Assembly: GCF_029873635.1 (NCBI RefSeq)
Contig: NC_080419.1
Location: 72,838,597 to 72,902,596 of the forward strand
From: Malania oleifera
Lineage: Eukaryota > Streptophyta > Magnoliopsida > Santalales > Ximeniaceae
Length of the DNA: 64,000 nucleotides
Direction: 5' to 3'
Below, one piece after another: positions 25,985-38,300 of the stretch. The position numbers and the translations under genes are program-made. Below the pieces are notes generated by a model. The model saw only the letters and a list, made by a program, of their open reading frames with translations, ran no database searches and was not told the origin of the DNA. Each line of letters begins with the position of its first letter. Position 1 is the first letter of the stretch.

Positions 25985-28978
25985 TTGATCGGGTTACTAC
26001 AATCTCCCCCCCTTATAAATTTTTGTCCTCGAAATTTGCTAGTTGTTCCTATCACATCGTCTGAACTCTAACTGCTCTGTCTCTAGGAAGAGCTCGCGGC
26101 CACCCACATAGCAGCCTGTCCCAAATTTATTACCTACCCTCACTTATGGCGGAGGAATACGGCGGTTACATACATTAGTCTTGGAAGCTCACATTACATA
26201 TACAAACTCTCTCAGAGACAATCCACATACCCTAACCATAAGCAAAAAGGGATACACTCACATATTTACATTACCTGTCTAACTCTGAACATCGCTGAAT
26301 AGTTGAGGATACTTCTGACGTATCTCGGCTTCTAATTCCCAAGAAGCCTCCTCAACCGCGTGGTTACGCCATAGCACCTTTACCAATGGTATCTCCTTGG
26401 TACGCAACTTCTATACCTTCTGATCCAAAATCTAAACCGGTACCTCACCATAAGCTAGCGCTTCATTGATCTCTAAGACTCATAACTGATCATGTGCAAC
26501 GGATCTGACACGTACTTCCTCAGCACTGACATGTGAAACATATCATGCATCCTAGATAAGGTCGGGGGTAAGGCTACTCGATAAGCAATTGAACCTATCC
26601 TCTCCAAGATCTCGAACGGTCCAATGTACCGAGGACTCAACTTGCCCTTCCTCCCGAACCTCATCACTCCTTTCATAGGAGCAACCCTCAGAAATACCAT
26701 ATCTCCGATATCAAATTTCAGTTCCCGTCAGTGAGTATCGACATAACTCTTCTTCCAACTCTGAGCTGATCTGATCATTTTTCTGATAAGCTCGACCTTC
26801 GTAGAGGTCTGCTGAACCAATTCCGGTCCCAAAATCTGCTGCTCACCTACCTCATCTCAGTCTCATCCTCACTGGAGGCATTCAGGTGATTATCGCCTCC
26901 TACCATAATCCTTTTCCCTTTGGGTTCCATCCTGTACATAGGTAAAAGCCGACTTAATCATTCCACATTTAACACAATAAATGCAAATATGGAACGAGAA
27001 GATTAAACAACACGTATTCGAGACACCAACAGCCCATACTTACTAGGCTGTCTTACCTTTCATCTCGACATCCGAGTCAAGTCTCTCAACCTAGAAACGA
27101 AACCATCAATGGATTTACCATGGTTTTCCTGAAATCGTCATTCCTTGAAAAGCGCAGAAGACCATCGAAGGAAATCCCGCCTTCGAACTCTCTAACTCTA
27201 TCTCATTACGCCCAATACTTTGGTAATTTACTCACTGACCGTCAAAGTCTGCAGAACCTAGCAAACCTAGGCTTTGATACCACCTGTAATGCCTTGGTCC
27301 CAACATATGGCCCGAGTGTTACTGCAGTGACATCTGTGTACCTGATATACTTTCAACAGATATATACGCAGCGGAAAACATAAATATCCATCAAACTATT
27401 ACCAGAGTTCTAACCGCCTGATAGATACATACATCTATTCCAACATCCATATACAATATTGTATGATACTCGATGAATCCTCAAGTCTTACAGCATTTTA
27501 CAAGTTCTGAAAACCTATAACATAACCTACAAAATCGAGTTCGTGGAGACGCTCACTCAAAAGCAGATCGCTACCCTGCCCCAATCCTTGCTAATCTCAA
27601 CCTCGATAAGGACCTGAAAAGACAGCTTGTATGATAGGGTGAGACACCTCTCAGTAAGCGACGATTAAGCTAATAACAGTGTGTGACCAGCATGCTTTAA
27701 GTGTTTAACAAAAACTTAAACATATATAATCATCGTTTCCATAATTGTAAAATACGTAGCCCATTTTCATCATATGAACAACCCCATAGTATATAACAAC
27801 AATTACATAAATGTACAGATATGCAGGATAGGACATACCATGTATAAATCCCCACAATCGGGGTTGACCGCCCCTACTGTCTCAATATAGCCTAGGTACA
27901 CGATCAAGAGACAAACTCACACTAAGACCGCCCCTACTGTCTCAATAAAGCCTGGGTTCATATAGATCAAAAGTATGGTGCCCTCACTGGCAACAGATCC
28001 GTGCCTACACTATCAGTCCCTAGGGTTCCTAAAGCATATCGTGCAATTTAAGAAATTTAAACACTCTTTTGAAATCATTTCACAAAACACATCATTACGT
28101 GAAATCCGGCCCGTAGCCGTCAAATAAACTTCCTGCATTTTCACAACAGTTACTGTATTTCACAACATCAACACATGCCACACAATTTTCCACATTCAAA
28201 AACAACCCGAAAGTAAATATAACTAGTAAATATCACAGTACGAGTTTTAAACAACGAAGAGAACATTTCCAACCGGTGAAAAGGTCCGGAATGAAAAGTA
28301 CAATATTCTAAAAATATAACATTTGAATTTGACCAGTTGGTTTTGAAAATAAAGCCGGTTTATCGAACCGAGGCCTGGAAACCCTAGAACTGCCGTTACT
28401 CGATAGCTAAAAGTTATTTCAACATTTCAATCGATTCATATTGTATAAATCACTGTATTAACATAACCCCTTTGCTTGCGTGTGAATCTAAGTCCGAAAC
28501 GACCCGGAACTCAAGCCCTAACTTTCCGAACCTCGAACCTAAATGGTTCAAAACAACGGCACGAAAACCCCAAAACCTAATACTCAAAGAACAACACTTC
28601 AGTATAATCTCGTATACACCGGACCAAAAGCAAAAAACAACCCTTACCTCGATTTTTCGGGAAAAACTTGGAAATCTCCGAAATGAAATTCTGATCTGTA
28701 AAACCTGTAGTGATTCCTTTCCTGATCCACGTAGCGACGTCAGATCGTCGATTCCGGCAACACATGGCCCATAAATTTTAGAGAGAGAGAGAGAGTGGAG
28801 TTCGTGTTTAGAGAGAGAGAGAGAGAGAATGAGAGTTTATAAAGAAAAACCTAACTTAACTTTTAAGTAATCAAAATAAATATCTCCTCCAAGATATTTA
28901 TATATAAATATCTCAAAATATCTTCTTTCAAAATATCTTCTCCAAAATATCTCCTCCAAGATATCTCTTTATTTATTT

Positions 28979-29022
<44 letters not shown>

Positions 29023-32000
29023 ATTGGGTTACTACATTTCCATTCCAAAGAATGTCATAGAGGCACTTCAACAGGACAATTGGCGGAAAGTAGTATTTGA
29101 AGAGTTGGGAGCGTTAGAAAATAATCAGACGAGGAGTTGTGCACACTACCAAGAGGAAAAAGGGCAATTGGTTGTAGATGAGTATTTGCAATAAAGTATA
29201 AACTAGATGGAAGTGTTGAAAGGTTTAAAACACACCTAGTAGCTAAAGGATATACTCAAATTCTAGGTGTTGATTACTATGAAACTTTTTCTCCAATGGC
29301 TAAGATTAATACAGTTAGAATCCTATTGTCTCTAGTAGCAAATTTGGATTGGGAACTGAAACAGTATGATGTTAAGAATGCATTTCTTCATGGAGAACTT
29401 AAGGAAGAGGTCTACATGGAAATCCCTTAAGGGCTAATAGAAGAAGATGTAAAGGGGAAAGTGTGTCACCTTTAGAAATCCTTGTATGGACTAAAGTAGT
29501 CACCTAGAACATGGTTTGGGATGAGAGAAATGGGTAATAGGCAAAGTCAAGGTGATCATACTTTATTCATCATACACTTTACAAGTAACAAGATTGCTGT
29601 CCTGATTGTGTATGTAGATGATATTATTGTTACATGGAATATTGGAATGATAAAGAAGGAATGGAGAATCTGAAACTGTGGATGGCCCGAGAATTTGAGA
29701 TCAAAGACCTTGGAAATCTAAAGTATTGTCTAGGAATAGAAGTTGTCAGATCTAAATGGGTTCAAGACGTGTAAACAGCCTTTTGCAAAAATGCAAGGCA
29801 AGGCTGCGTACTATAGACCCATTGTGGTCCGCCCCTTCCCCGGACCTCGCATACGCGGGTGCTTTGTGCACTGGGCTGCATTTTTTTTTTTCCTTTTTTT
29901 AAAGAAAATATATTCTTGATCTATTAATAGTGGTTGGGATGGAAGTTAGTATACCAGCAGGAACTCCAATTGAAGCAAATGCCAAGCTAAGAATGAAGGG
30001 GGTGAAGTAGTTGATATAGGAAGATATCAACGGTTAATTGGTAGATTAATTTCCCTATCACATACTAGACCTGATATTACTTTTGTTGTAAGTTATGTGA
30101 GTAGGTTCATGCAGTGTCCTCGTAAAGAACATATGGAAGCTGTGAATCGAATCCTATGGTATTTGAAGTCATGCCCAAGAAAGGGCACCCTATACGAAAA
30201 ACATGATACATTGAATGTAGAAGTTTATACCGACTCAGACTGGGCAAGATGTCTGGATGATAGAAGATATGCTACAAGATATTGTGTATATATGGTGGGA
30301 AACTTAGTTACATGGAAGAGTAAGAAGAAAAATATTGTTGCTAGATCTAGTACAAAAGCATAATTTTGAGCCCTAGCCAGAGGATTATATAAGATATTGT
30401 GGATTAAACTAATCCTGAAGGACCTGTGAATGAACATCAATGGAAACATGAAGCTCTACTGTAACAAGTAGTCAGCAATCTCATTAGCTCACACTTCGGT
30501 ACTATATGAAAGCACTAAACATATTGAGATTGATAGATGCTTGATTAGAGAGAAAATTGAGTCTAGAGAAGTGTGTATGCCATATATCCCTACAGCTTAA
30601 CAAGTGGCAAATTTGTTTACTAAAGGGTTGGACAGGAAGACTTATGAAGCTCTGGTGGACAAGCTTTGAATGATTGACATCTATTTGCCAACTTGAGGGG
30701 AAGTGTTGAAGATCTGCCGCATATGGAAAGCTACCATTCTTGGCAACTCTAAATATAGAGTGTGCCGAGAGTCACAATTAGTGTATCCTAAATTAGACTT
30801 GCCTTATTAGCTAGAATTTCCTAGAATCAATTGAATAAAGTGTGAGTTGATTTCTTTCTATTTATAGGCACCTGACTTTATGTATAAAAGCAGCAGTATG
30901 TAATGACATTATACCCAACATAATACAAAAAGGCATTCGTTAGTTTTTTCTACTCATATACTGATATACAACCAAGCAGCAAAATAGTAAAACTCATTTG
31001 ACAACAAAAAAATCATATTTCATTTGTATGCTGTCCCTAAACAAATGAAAAGTAAGAGAATGAGTTAGGAAATATTAATAAAATGAGCTTTATATTAAGG
31101 GAAAGAATCAAGAAAAAAATAAAATAACTTGAATTTTTGGTATTTGTCAACAATTAAAAAATAGTAATATTGCATGCATACTCTTTCTTGGATTAAAAGA
31201 AAAAAAAACCAAAAAAAGGTACTAATTCAACAAACTACTGAAAAAACCAACTAAATCTTAACAACACAATGAAACACGGCAGGACACTATACTCCTCCTA
31301 GAGTGAAGAATGATTTTGTGAAGACAACATGAGACCTGAAAGTCTATTTTCTCCTCCTTTTTAGTACAAAACTAATGTAGGCAAGGAATGGTGAAGGTAA
31401 TTGTGTTAAAATAAAAGCAATAGAAAAAAGAAAGAAATTTTGTTTTAGGGGTTTCAAATTAGTTGGGTTTGTCAGGACATGATAGGTCCAGAATCGTGTG
31501 AATCAATAGATTCGGATCAAATCATTAGATTCAATTCACTAGGTGAATCGATAGATTCGACAATGATTCAGTTGTATTTAGATTCGTTAGTAAGATTCTG
31601 ATAGATTTGGTGTAGAAGTGATTCGAATCGTATGAATCGAATCATGAATCGTAAGATTCTAACTATGGTGTGGTTATCTTTGTAGTCAGCTTTATCCAGC
31701 CTTACTCTAATCATTTTGTCTTTGTTTGCTAAAGAGAGACATGTGGTTCGCCTAGTAGTTTATGTTGATGATGTCTTCATGCATTGACTAGAACAGTATT
31801 GCAAATGTGAAGTAGTTGCTTCTTCCAAATCAAGAACTTGGGTACTTAGCGTTATTTTCTTAGTATTGATATTATATGGTATAGGAAGGTTTTGAACCTA
31901 TCTGAGTGAAAATATACCTTGGACTTGTTAAATGAGATGGGTACATTGGGACCTAAACCAGTTGATACTCCTATGATCCCAATTTGAAGTTGTCTAAGGA

Positions 32001-35000
32001 TGTTGAACAGGACTTTGAAGACAAATATCAATATACATGGTTGTTTGGCAAGTTGATCTATGACTGTTACCAGATTGGCAGACTTAACATATCTTTTGTT
32101 GTAAGGGTGGTGAGTTAGTTTATGAAAAATCCCAAATGACCACTCTGGGACTTGTTTGTAGGCTTTTGCAGTATCTCCAAGGTTAGGTTTGATATATATA
32201 TATATATATATATGTAAGAGTCAGTGAGATCATGGGAGCTAGCTCTGTTGATGATTGGAGATCTACTATTGGATATTGCACATTTATGGGAGGCAATCTT
32301 GGTACTTGGAGCAAGAAGCAAACTACGCTAGCAAGATCTAGAGCTGAAGTAGAATACCAAGCTATGGCTGATATTTTGAGTGAGCTTATGTGGTTGGAGT
32401 CTCTTATGTGAGGGGTGGGATCCTTGGTAACGCTAGAAATATGTTCTTTGATAATCAAGTTGCCATTTATTTTGCTAGCAATCTAGTGTTTCATGAGAGG
32501 ACAAAGGACATTTAAATTTACTTTCATTTTGTGAGAGATGCTATGTTGAAGATCGTGAGCATGGTTTTAAATAACGGCTGCAACCATTATGTAACGCCGT
32601 TACGTAATGGTTTTTTGAGTTATCGATACTGTTACACACCGCGAAATTGGTGGGAAGAAAAATCACGGCTGTAGCGGCCATTACGGACCGCAACCGTTAC
32701 GTAAAGGCCGCTACGGTTGTTACGTAACCACTACAGGATTGTTACGCCAAAAAAATTATTTTATTTTTTACTTTTTCTTCTCACTTTTGCCCTCTCTTTC
32801 ATAAATCATTCTCAATATACCATGTGGTGAAAGGGGTAAAAGATTATAATGAGGATGACAATGATACAAAATTTACTATTTCTTTAAATACTCACAAGAG
32901 ATGCATTAATTAACAATTTGAAAATACTAACTTGTTAGGAAAATATTTCATTTTGATAATATTAGTAATTTGATATTTATATTCTATATTTTTCAACTTC
33001 AACCTTCTTCTTTTCTAGTTATTTTATATTTGTATTATTCGTATGTCTTATGTGTCTAATAGATTAATGGAGTGTATAATGTATTTTGTTTTATTAATTA
33101 ATTTAGCACACATAAGAATTTATCACAAATAAGAACAATGAGAAATATGAATAGGCACACGTAATTTTTCTATCAATGGTGGTTTAAAACAAATGTAATC
33201 TTGATGCCCTTACCAAATAACTTAGTTGAACTAAAGAATCCAAAATATACTAAAACTCTTTCTAAGAAGGGTTAAAAGCTTAAAACATGAAAGTATGCTA
33301 ATATGCACAAGGTTGTGTGTGCTTGAAAAAAATTCACAGCCATTACACCTACTTCCCGTTATGTAAAATCCGAAATTGTCGCTTCCTGTTACACCTGTTA
33401 CCGTTATGTTACACTACCTGCTATCGTGATTTAAAACCATGATCGCGAGGACTCCTTTTCATGAAATATGTAGATTAGTTAGGCATTGTTTTCACAAAGC
33501 CTCTATCTAAGCCTATTTATTGTGTCTAATAGGTTGTAAAAAGCTGGGGTTGGGTAATATTTGTAAACCTCTAGCTTGAGGATATGCTATTTTAGTACTT
33601 AGGTTGTGAGAGTGGGGGTATTTTAAAAAAAATGAAGGGTAGACTAAGAAATAATCCAACAGTAAAGCTTGCTGAAATGAGAACGTTAAGGTGGATGAGT
33701 GGCGTAACGCAAAAAGATAAATTAAGGAATGAACATATTTTCTTTAAGTTAGGCGCAGAACCTGTAGAAGATTAGGGCTGGGCACCTTAGATGGTTTGGG
33801 CACCAGCAACGTAAGCCAAATAGTGCACTGGTTAGGAGGATTGAGCTAGTTACTCTGATTGGCAGTAAAATGGGTAGAGGTAGACCTAAAATAACTTAGA
33901 AGGAGATAGTAAATAAGGAGTTAATAGCCCTTAAATTGTTGGAGGAAATTGCCAATGATCAAGGAAATTGGTGGAAAAGGATTCATGTAACCTGCCCCCA
34001 CCCCCACCTAGTGAGACTTAAGGCTTGGTTTGTTGTTGCATATAAAAGGGCACACCTAGAGCTATACGTATGCTCCAGGAAACTGCCAGCGTTTTCTCCT
34101 CTTCTTCTTCTATTCTTCTCTTCTCCATCTCTAACCGTAAGTGCTGTATTTTCTTCATTGAATCTTCAATTTATTTCAAATTGAAACACTTATAATTATC
34201 TTTGCATTGATGATGACATTTCATAATTACTGTTAAGGTTTTTTGTTTCTATAATTATTTGCGATTCAGTTATACATTGCTTTTGTTCAATCTCTTTGAA
34301 AAATCATACAGCTGGATGGTAAGATCAAGTGTATTTTCAAATTATAAAAGTTCTGGAGAAATTTAGAGCACACTTTTAAAAGAGAGTATTCGCCTTTGCC
34401 AAGAGGACAAAACTATCCTATAAGCCTACTCTATCATAGTCCAGTGTGTTTTAATGGGAGAGGAAAGCAATGACAGTCAGCATCTTGGCCTTAAAGGAAA
34501 TAAGTGGTTATGTAGGCAGATTTTCTATCATTTCCAGTTTCTAAATAACTCTTTCAGTCTTGGTGCTGCTAATTTGTATTATTTGAATTAAGAAGAATAA
34601 TTTTGTCACCCTTCTGCAGGTTCATGGGTTGTTACATTTACTAGGATTTGATCATGAGATTAGTAATGAGACTGAAGCAGAAATGGAGGAGGCAGAAGAA
34701 CTTCTTTTGAAGAGTCTTGGATGGAAAGGAAAAGGGTTGATTCAGTATGCAAATGATTCTGAAACTAATGGAAATCTGCATACTGAAGATCTGGGTGGTA
34801 ATTTGACTGTTTTTTCTGTTTTACAATTATGACAGTTTCCAATAGATATTCCCATTGGATACTTACAATACAATCTTTATCCAATTTTGAAACCATACAC
34901 TTGATGTGAGTTTTCCATGAGAGAATCTTACTTGTGAATTGTTAAAAGACAGGAAGAAAGATGGCAGTCTTCGATTTTATAAACCGAAGTTCAAATACAT

Positions 35001-35340
35001 CTTCTGTGATATGGATGGTGAGACCACAACTGAAATGTCCTTGTATGCGTTTTGAGTTTTTTTGCTTACCTTGTGCGGTTTATTTATTTTTTTAAAAAAA
35101 GGGACTCTGCTGAACAGCAAAAGTCAAATTACTTCCACAACTGCAAAAGCTTTGATAGAGGCCAGGTCAAGGGGTATTAAAGTTGTGATTGCTACTGGAA
35201 AAGTAAGAACCGATGAGATATTACCTGCTTGTCTGATTGAGATTTTACCTGCATCTTTATTTTTCATCACTATGAGGACACTAGTTCCTTATTATGCCAC
35301 GTATTACAGGCTAATGCAATGTTTCCTATATTTTTCCCTT

Positions 35341-35379
<39 letters not shown>

Positions 35380-38300
35380 AATTTCCACTGCATTGTTTTT
35401 ATTATTATTATTATTGTTGTTGTTTTTTTTTTCGTATTTATAGTTTCCTTATTTATGTTCTGATTCAGTTGTTAATTTATCTTTGGGAATAGTCTCGTCC
35501 AGGTGCAATAAACACTTTGAAGATGGTAGATTTGGCTGGGAAAGATGGCATTGTTTCGGAGCTTTCTCCTGGGGTTTTCTTACAGGTTTATCTTTTGACT
35601 TTGTGCCCCCTCCCCCACCTTTTCAAAAAAAAAAAAAAAACATTTCGCATGCCACCTGCATTCAATCAGGGCACTCTGTAATTTTTGAAGATTTTACATA
35701 ATATGCAACACGTTGAATCTCTGTTACCCATGCTTAATGTTGTACATGAGAGCTCTTTTCTGTTGTATAATTTTTCATTTGAGCATGTGTACCATGCAAT
35801 TATTTTTTCCAAATAGTTTGGGTTCACAATAAAGACATTCTGCATATCATGTGAAATGGCTTTTCCTTTTGGGCTTTCTGAGATGCTCACTGTATGCTTG
35901 TGTCTAAGCTGGAATGGTGATGATAAGATAATAATGTGTGCACTCTCTGCAATACTGAGCATTTTCTCTAGAAATTGGAGCTAAAGTGGAAGCATCTTTA
36001 ACATTTTAAGTCTTTTTTATCATTGCTACTTAGTTCACTTCTTACCTATTAATACTTGTGTGCTATGTTTGGAGTTCTCTAATCTATAGTTTAAGGTAGA
36101 ATTGAAGTAGGGCATTTTTGCAGAGCTGGTCTGCGAAGCATGATATTTGGAAATGTTATATGGTCCAAGCCTTCAGATTGCATGAAGGTTGTCAGGATTT
36201 GAATTTTCACACTTGTTCTACTTCTTGGTAGCTCAAGACTTTTATTATTGCACCATAAAATGGCCCCTGATGTAGGATTAAACAGTATGTCTGGTTAAAT
36301 AATAATGATTATAATAAGTGAGGATTTTAAAAAGTCAATAAATTTGAAAATCAAATTGGAACTGAAAACTAGTTATACTGTAATTTTGTTAGGGCTCGTT
36401 GTTTCAGTGTTGGTTATGATCACAGGCATTGAGCTTAAGCCTATTTTGATATAAGCCACAATCTTTTAGATAATTTTTAGTACATGTGTGTGACTTATTT
36501 GCATTTTTTTTTGTTTTTCAATGTCTAGTGTTGCAAAAATGAAGGCAGTCTGCTAGACCTGGGGGTCATTCTGCAGCTCTCCAGGCTAGACCTTACTTAC
36601 ACTAAAAATGAAAAAAGTGGAAGACAAAAACACCCCAATATGCACAACCTAAATATTAGAATAGTCCACTTCTCTAAAACTCCCCCTCTAGCTGGAGGTG
36701 TATAAATGTTGCAACAATTAGAACAAGGCAGGTTTAAATAAAGCCTTTGTGAACCATCTCCTAACTAATCACCAGATTTGACAAATGGAGCACGCATTAC
36801 TTTCTTTGTCACAGCATCCATCACAAAAAATGGCTAATGTGTTTTGTCCTCTCATGAAATACTAAATTGCTAGCAATATAAATGGTTGTCTGGTTATCAC
36901 GAGACAAATCTATTGTCTTTTTTTATCAGGAAAGCCATCTCTGACATAGCAGACTTCAACAACATGAGTGAATGGTATGTGCATGGTTCAGCTTTAACAC
37001 TGTATCTCACTGCAGTGTTTGTTTTTTGCAATGCCATATAACAAGATTACCACTGGATGCATCAACAAATGTACAGTATTTAGTAGTGGACCTTTGATAT
37101 TTAACAGAACCAACCCAGCTTTCTTTAGAATATCACATAGGGTCACATTGTGCAACACTTACATACCAAATCTATGCCAGTAGAGCTCTTGAGACATTGA
37201 AGAATCATGCAAATAGTGTTCCAGCATGCCTGCTTGGGCTTCTTCATAAACTGACTCCCCACCCTTAGAGCAAAGGGTAGTGATTGTCAAATAGATCAGC
37301 TCGCCAACCAATTATCTATATGGAAATGTGTCTTTAAAATTCCCGTAGACAACTTCACAATTGAGGCCCATTGGAGTATTAATTGGTTTAGCTCCTAACA
37401 TACTGGTTTCATATTACAAGTCCTAGGTGTGTGTGTCTGTGTGTGCACTTTTTTTTTGTTTTGTTTTGTATTTTATTGAAATAGGTTTAGCCATTTCTTA
37501 TACCATCCAATATTAATACCAAGGAAGTAATGCAGAATGTCCAAGCCCTTGATTTGAATATTTTCCCTAAGCTGGTGCTTCATGCTTGACATTTATGATC
37601 TTGTTGGGGTCTCTAAGAGTGATGATGATAGCATTGACATAAACTACTATAAGTGCCACACCTCTCTCCTTTTTGCAGGTAAGCATAGAATGATTAGAGT
37701 ACTATATAAAGCCAAAAGCATAAGCCATCATACTAAATTTGTCAAACTAAGCTTGAGGAGACAACTTAAGACCATAGATGACCTTATGCAACCTACACAG
37801 CTTACCACTCTTCTACTGCACAATGTATGCCAGAGGTTGCTCCATGTAGAACTCTTCCTCAAACTTATATAAGAAGGCATTCTAGACATCCAATTGGTAC
37901 AAGGCCTAATTAAAATTAACCATTAATGAAATCAAAACATGAAAAGAAATTCAGTTGAGCAACAGAAGAGAGAATCTCAAAATAAAGTACCATATATTAT
38001 GGAATCCCCTTTAGAAACTAATCGAGCTTTAAGCCTCTTCGTAGATTCACTAGGAAGATATTTGACAGTGTAGACACAATGACACTTAATCAACTCCTTC
38101 CTAGGAGGAAGATCCACCAAGTTCCATGCCTCTCGAATGCGTCTTGAGTAAATGCATCCATATCTACATCCATTTTGCATGCTTCTACTCAAGATTAGGA
38201 ATTGCATGAAGATACATAGAAGGATTTGAAATAGAGGAAATAGACATGACAAAAGAACACATGGTGGATGGATCTCCCGAACTAGAAGTTGAGATAGTTG

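Larger units (their letters stand above)
24347..29036 (-). mobile_element. internally deleted Ty3-type element inside copia B
   Basis: LTR 24347-26001, internal 26002-27284, LTR 27285-29036, flanked by the perfect TSD TTTCC (24342-24346, 29037-29041). Orientation is minus: primer-binding site at the right (inverse of GCTTTGATACCAC, 27271-27283), polypurine tract at the left (inverse of CTCCCCCCCTTATAAA, from 26004). Only 1.28 kb is left inside: a short gag start (about 26860-26930) joined to an integrase C-terminal piece. Most of gag, protease, RT, RNase H and the integrase core are gone. Confidence 0.92.
20065..30954 (+). mobile_element. Ty1/copia element B
   Basis: Two 251-bp LTRs (20065-20315, 30704-30954), a perfect 5-bp TSD CATAT (20060-20064, 30955-30959), a primer-binding site directly after the 5' LTR and a polypurine tract before the 3' LTR. 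The internal order gag, protease, integrase, RT, RNase H is copia. It carries three insertions: hAT-type 22809-23582, Ty3 derivative 24347-29036, SINE 29758-29900. Without them it is about 5.3 kb. By eye the LTRs differ at about 21 of 251 sites. All frames are broken. Confidence 0.95.
19944..31667. mobile_element. hAT-type non-autonomous element, split by copia B
   Basis: Perfect 8-bp TSD GTGTGGTT (19936-19943 and 31668-31675). Ends are CATAGTTGTCAAATCGAG and, inverted, CATAGTTAGAATCTTACG, with 'GAATCATGAATC' words near both. Without copia B the element is about 829 bp (19944-20064 plus 30960-31667). There is no transposase frame. Copia A RT reading resumes at 31676. Confidence 0.87.
14755..34188 (+). 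mobile_element. Ty1/copia element A (outermost layer in intron 3), heavily interrupted
   Basis: LTRs are at 14755-14941 and 33605-34188 (the latter split by an RTE fragment). The primer-binding site is at 14942. Decayed gag, protease, gag-pre-integrase, integrase, RT and RNase H follow in copia order in the gene's sense. Removing the inserts leaves about 5.2 kb, normal for copia. Inserts: hAT-type 18333-19554, hAT-type 19944-31667 (itself carrying copia B), hAT-type 32560-33441, RTE 33628-34040. I could not find a matching TSD (TAGTT on the left, CTTAT on the right), consistent with age. Confidence 0.82.

Noticed and set aside
24206-28774. Repeated pairs of frames (24206/27120 and 25593/28577) that look like a duplicated gene
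   Set aside because: They lie at matching places in the two LTRs of one Ty3 element; the repetition is the LTR pair.
34620-35202. Bacterial contamination or transfer suggested by YbeY and Cof-HAD similarity
   Set aside because: Twelve exons with plant splice sites and close match to the plant fusion protein; it is a normal nuclear gene for a plastid protein.
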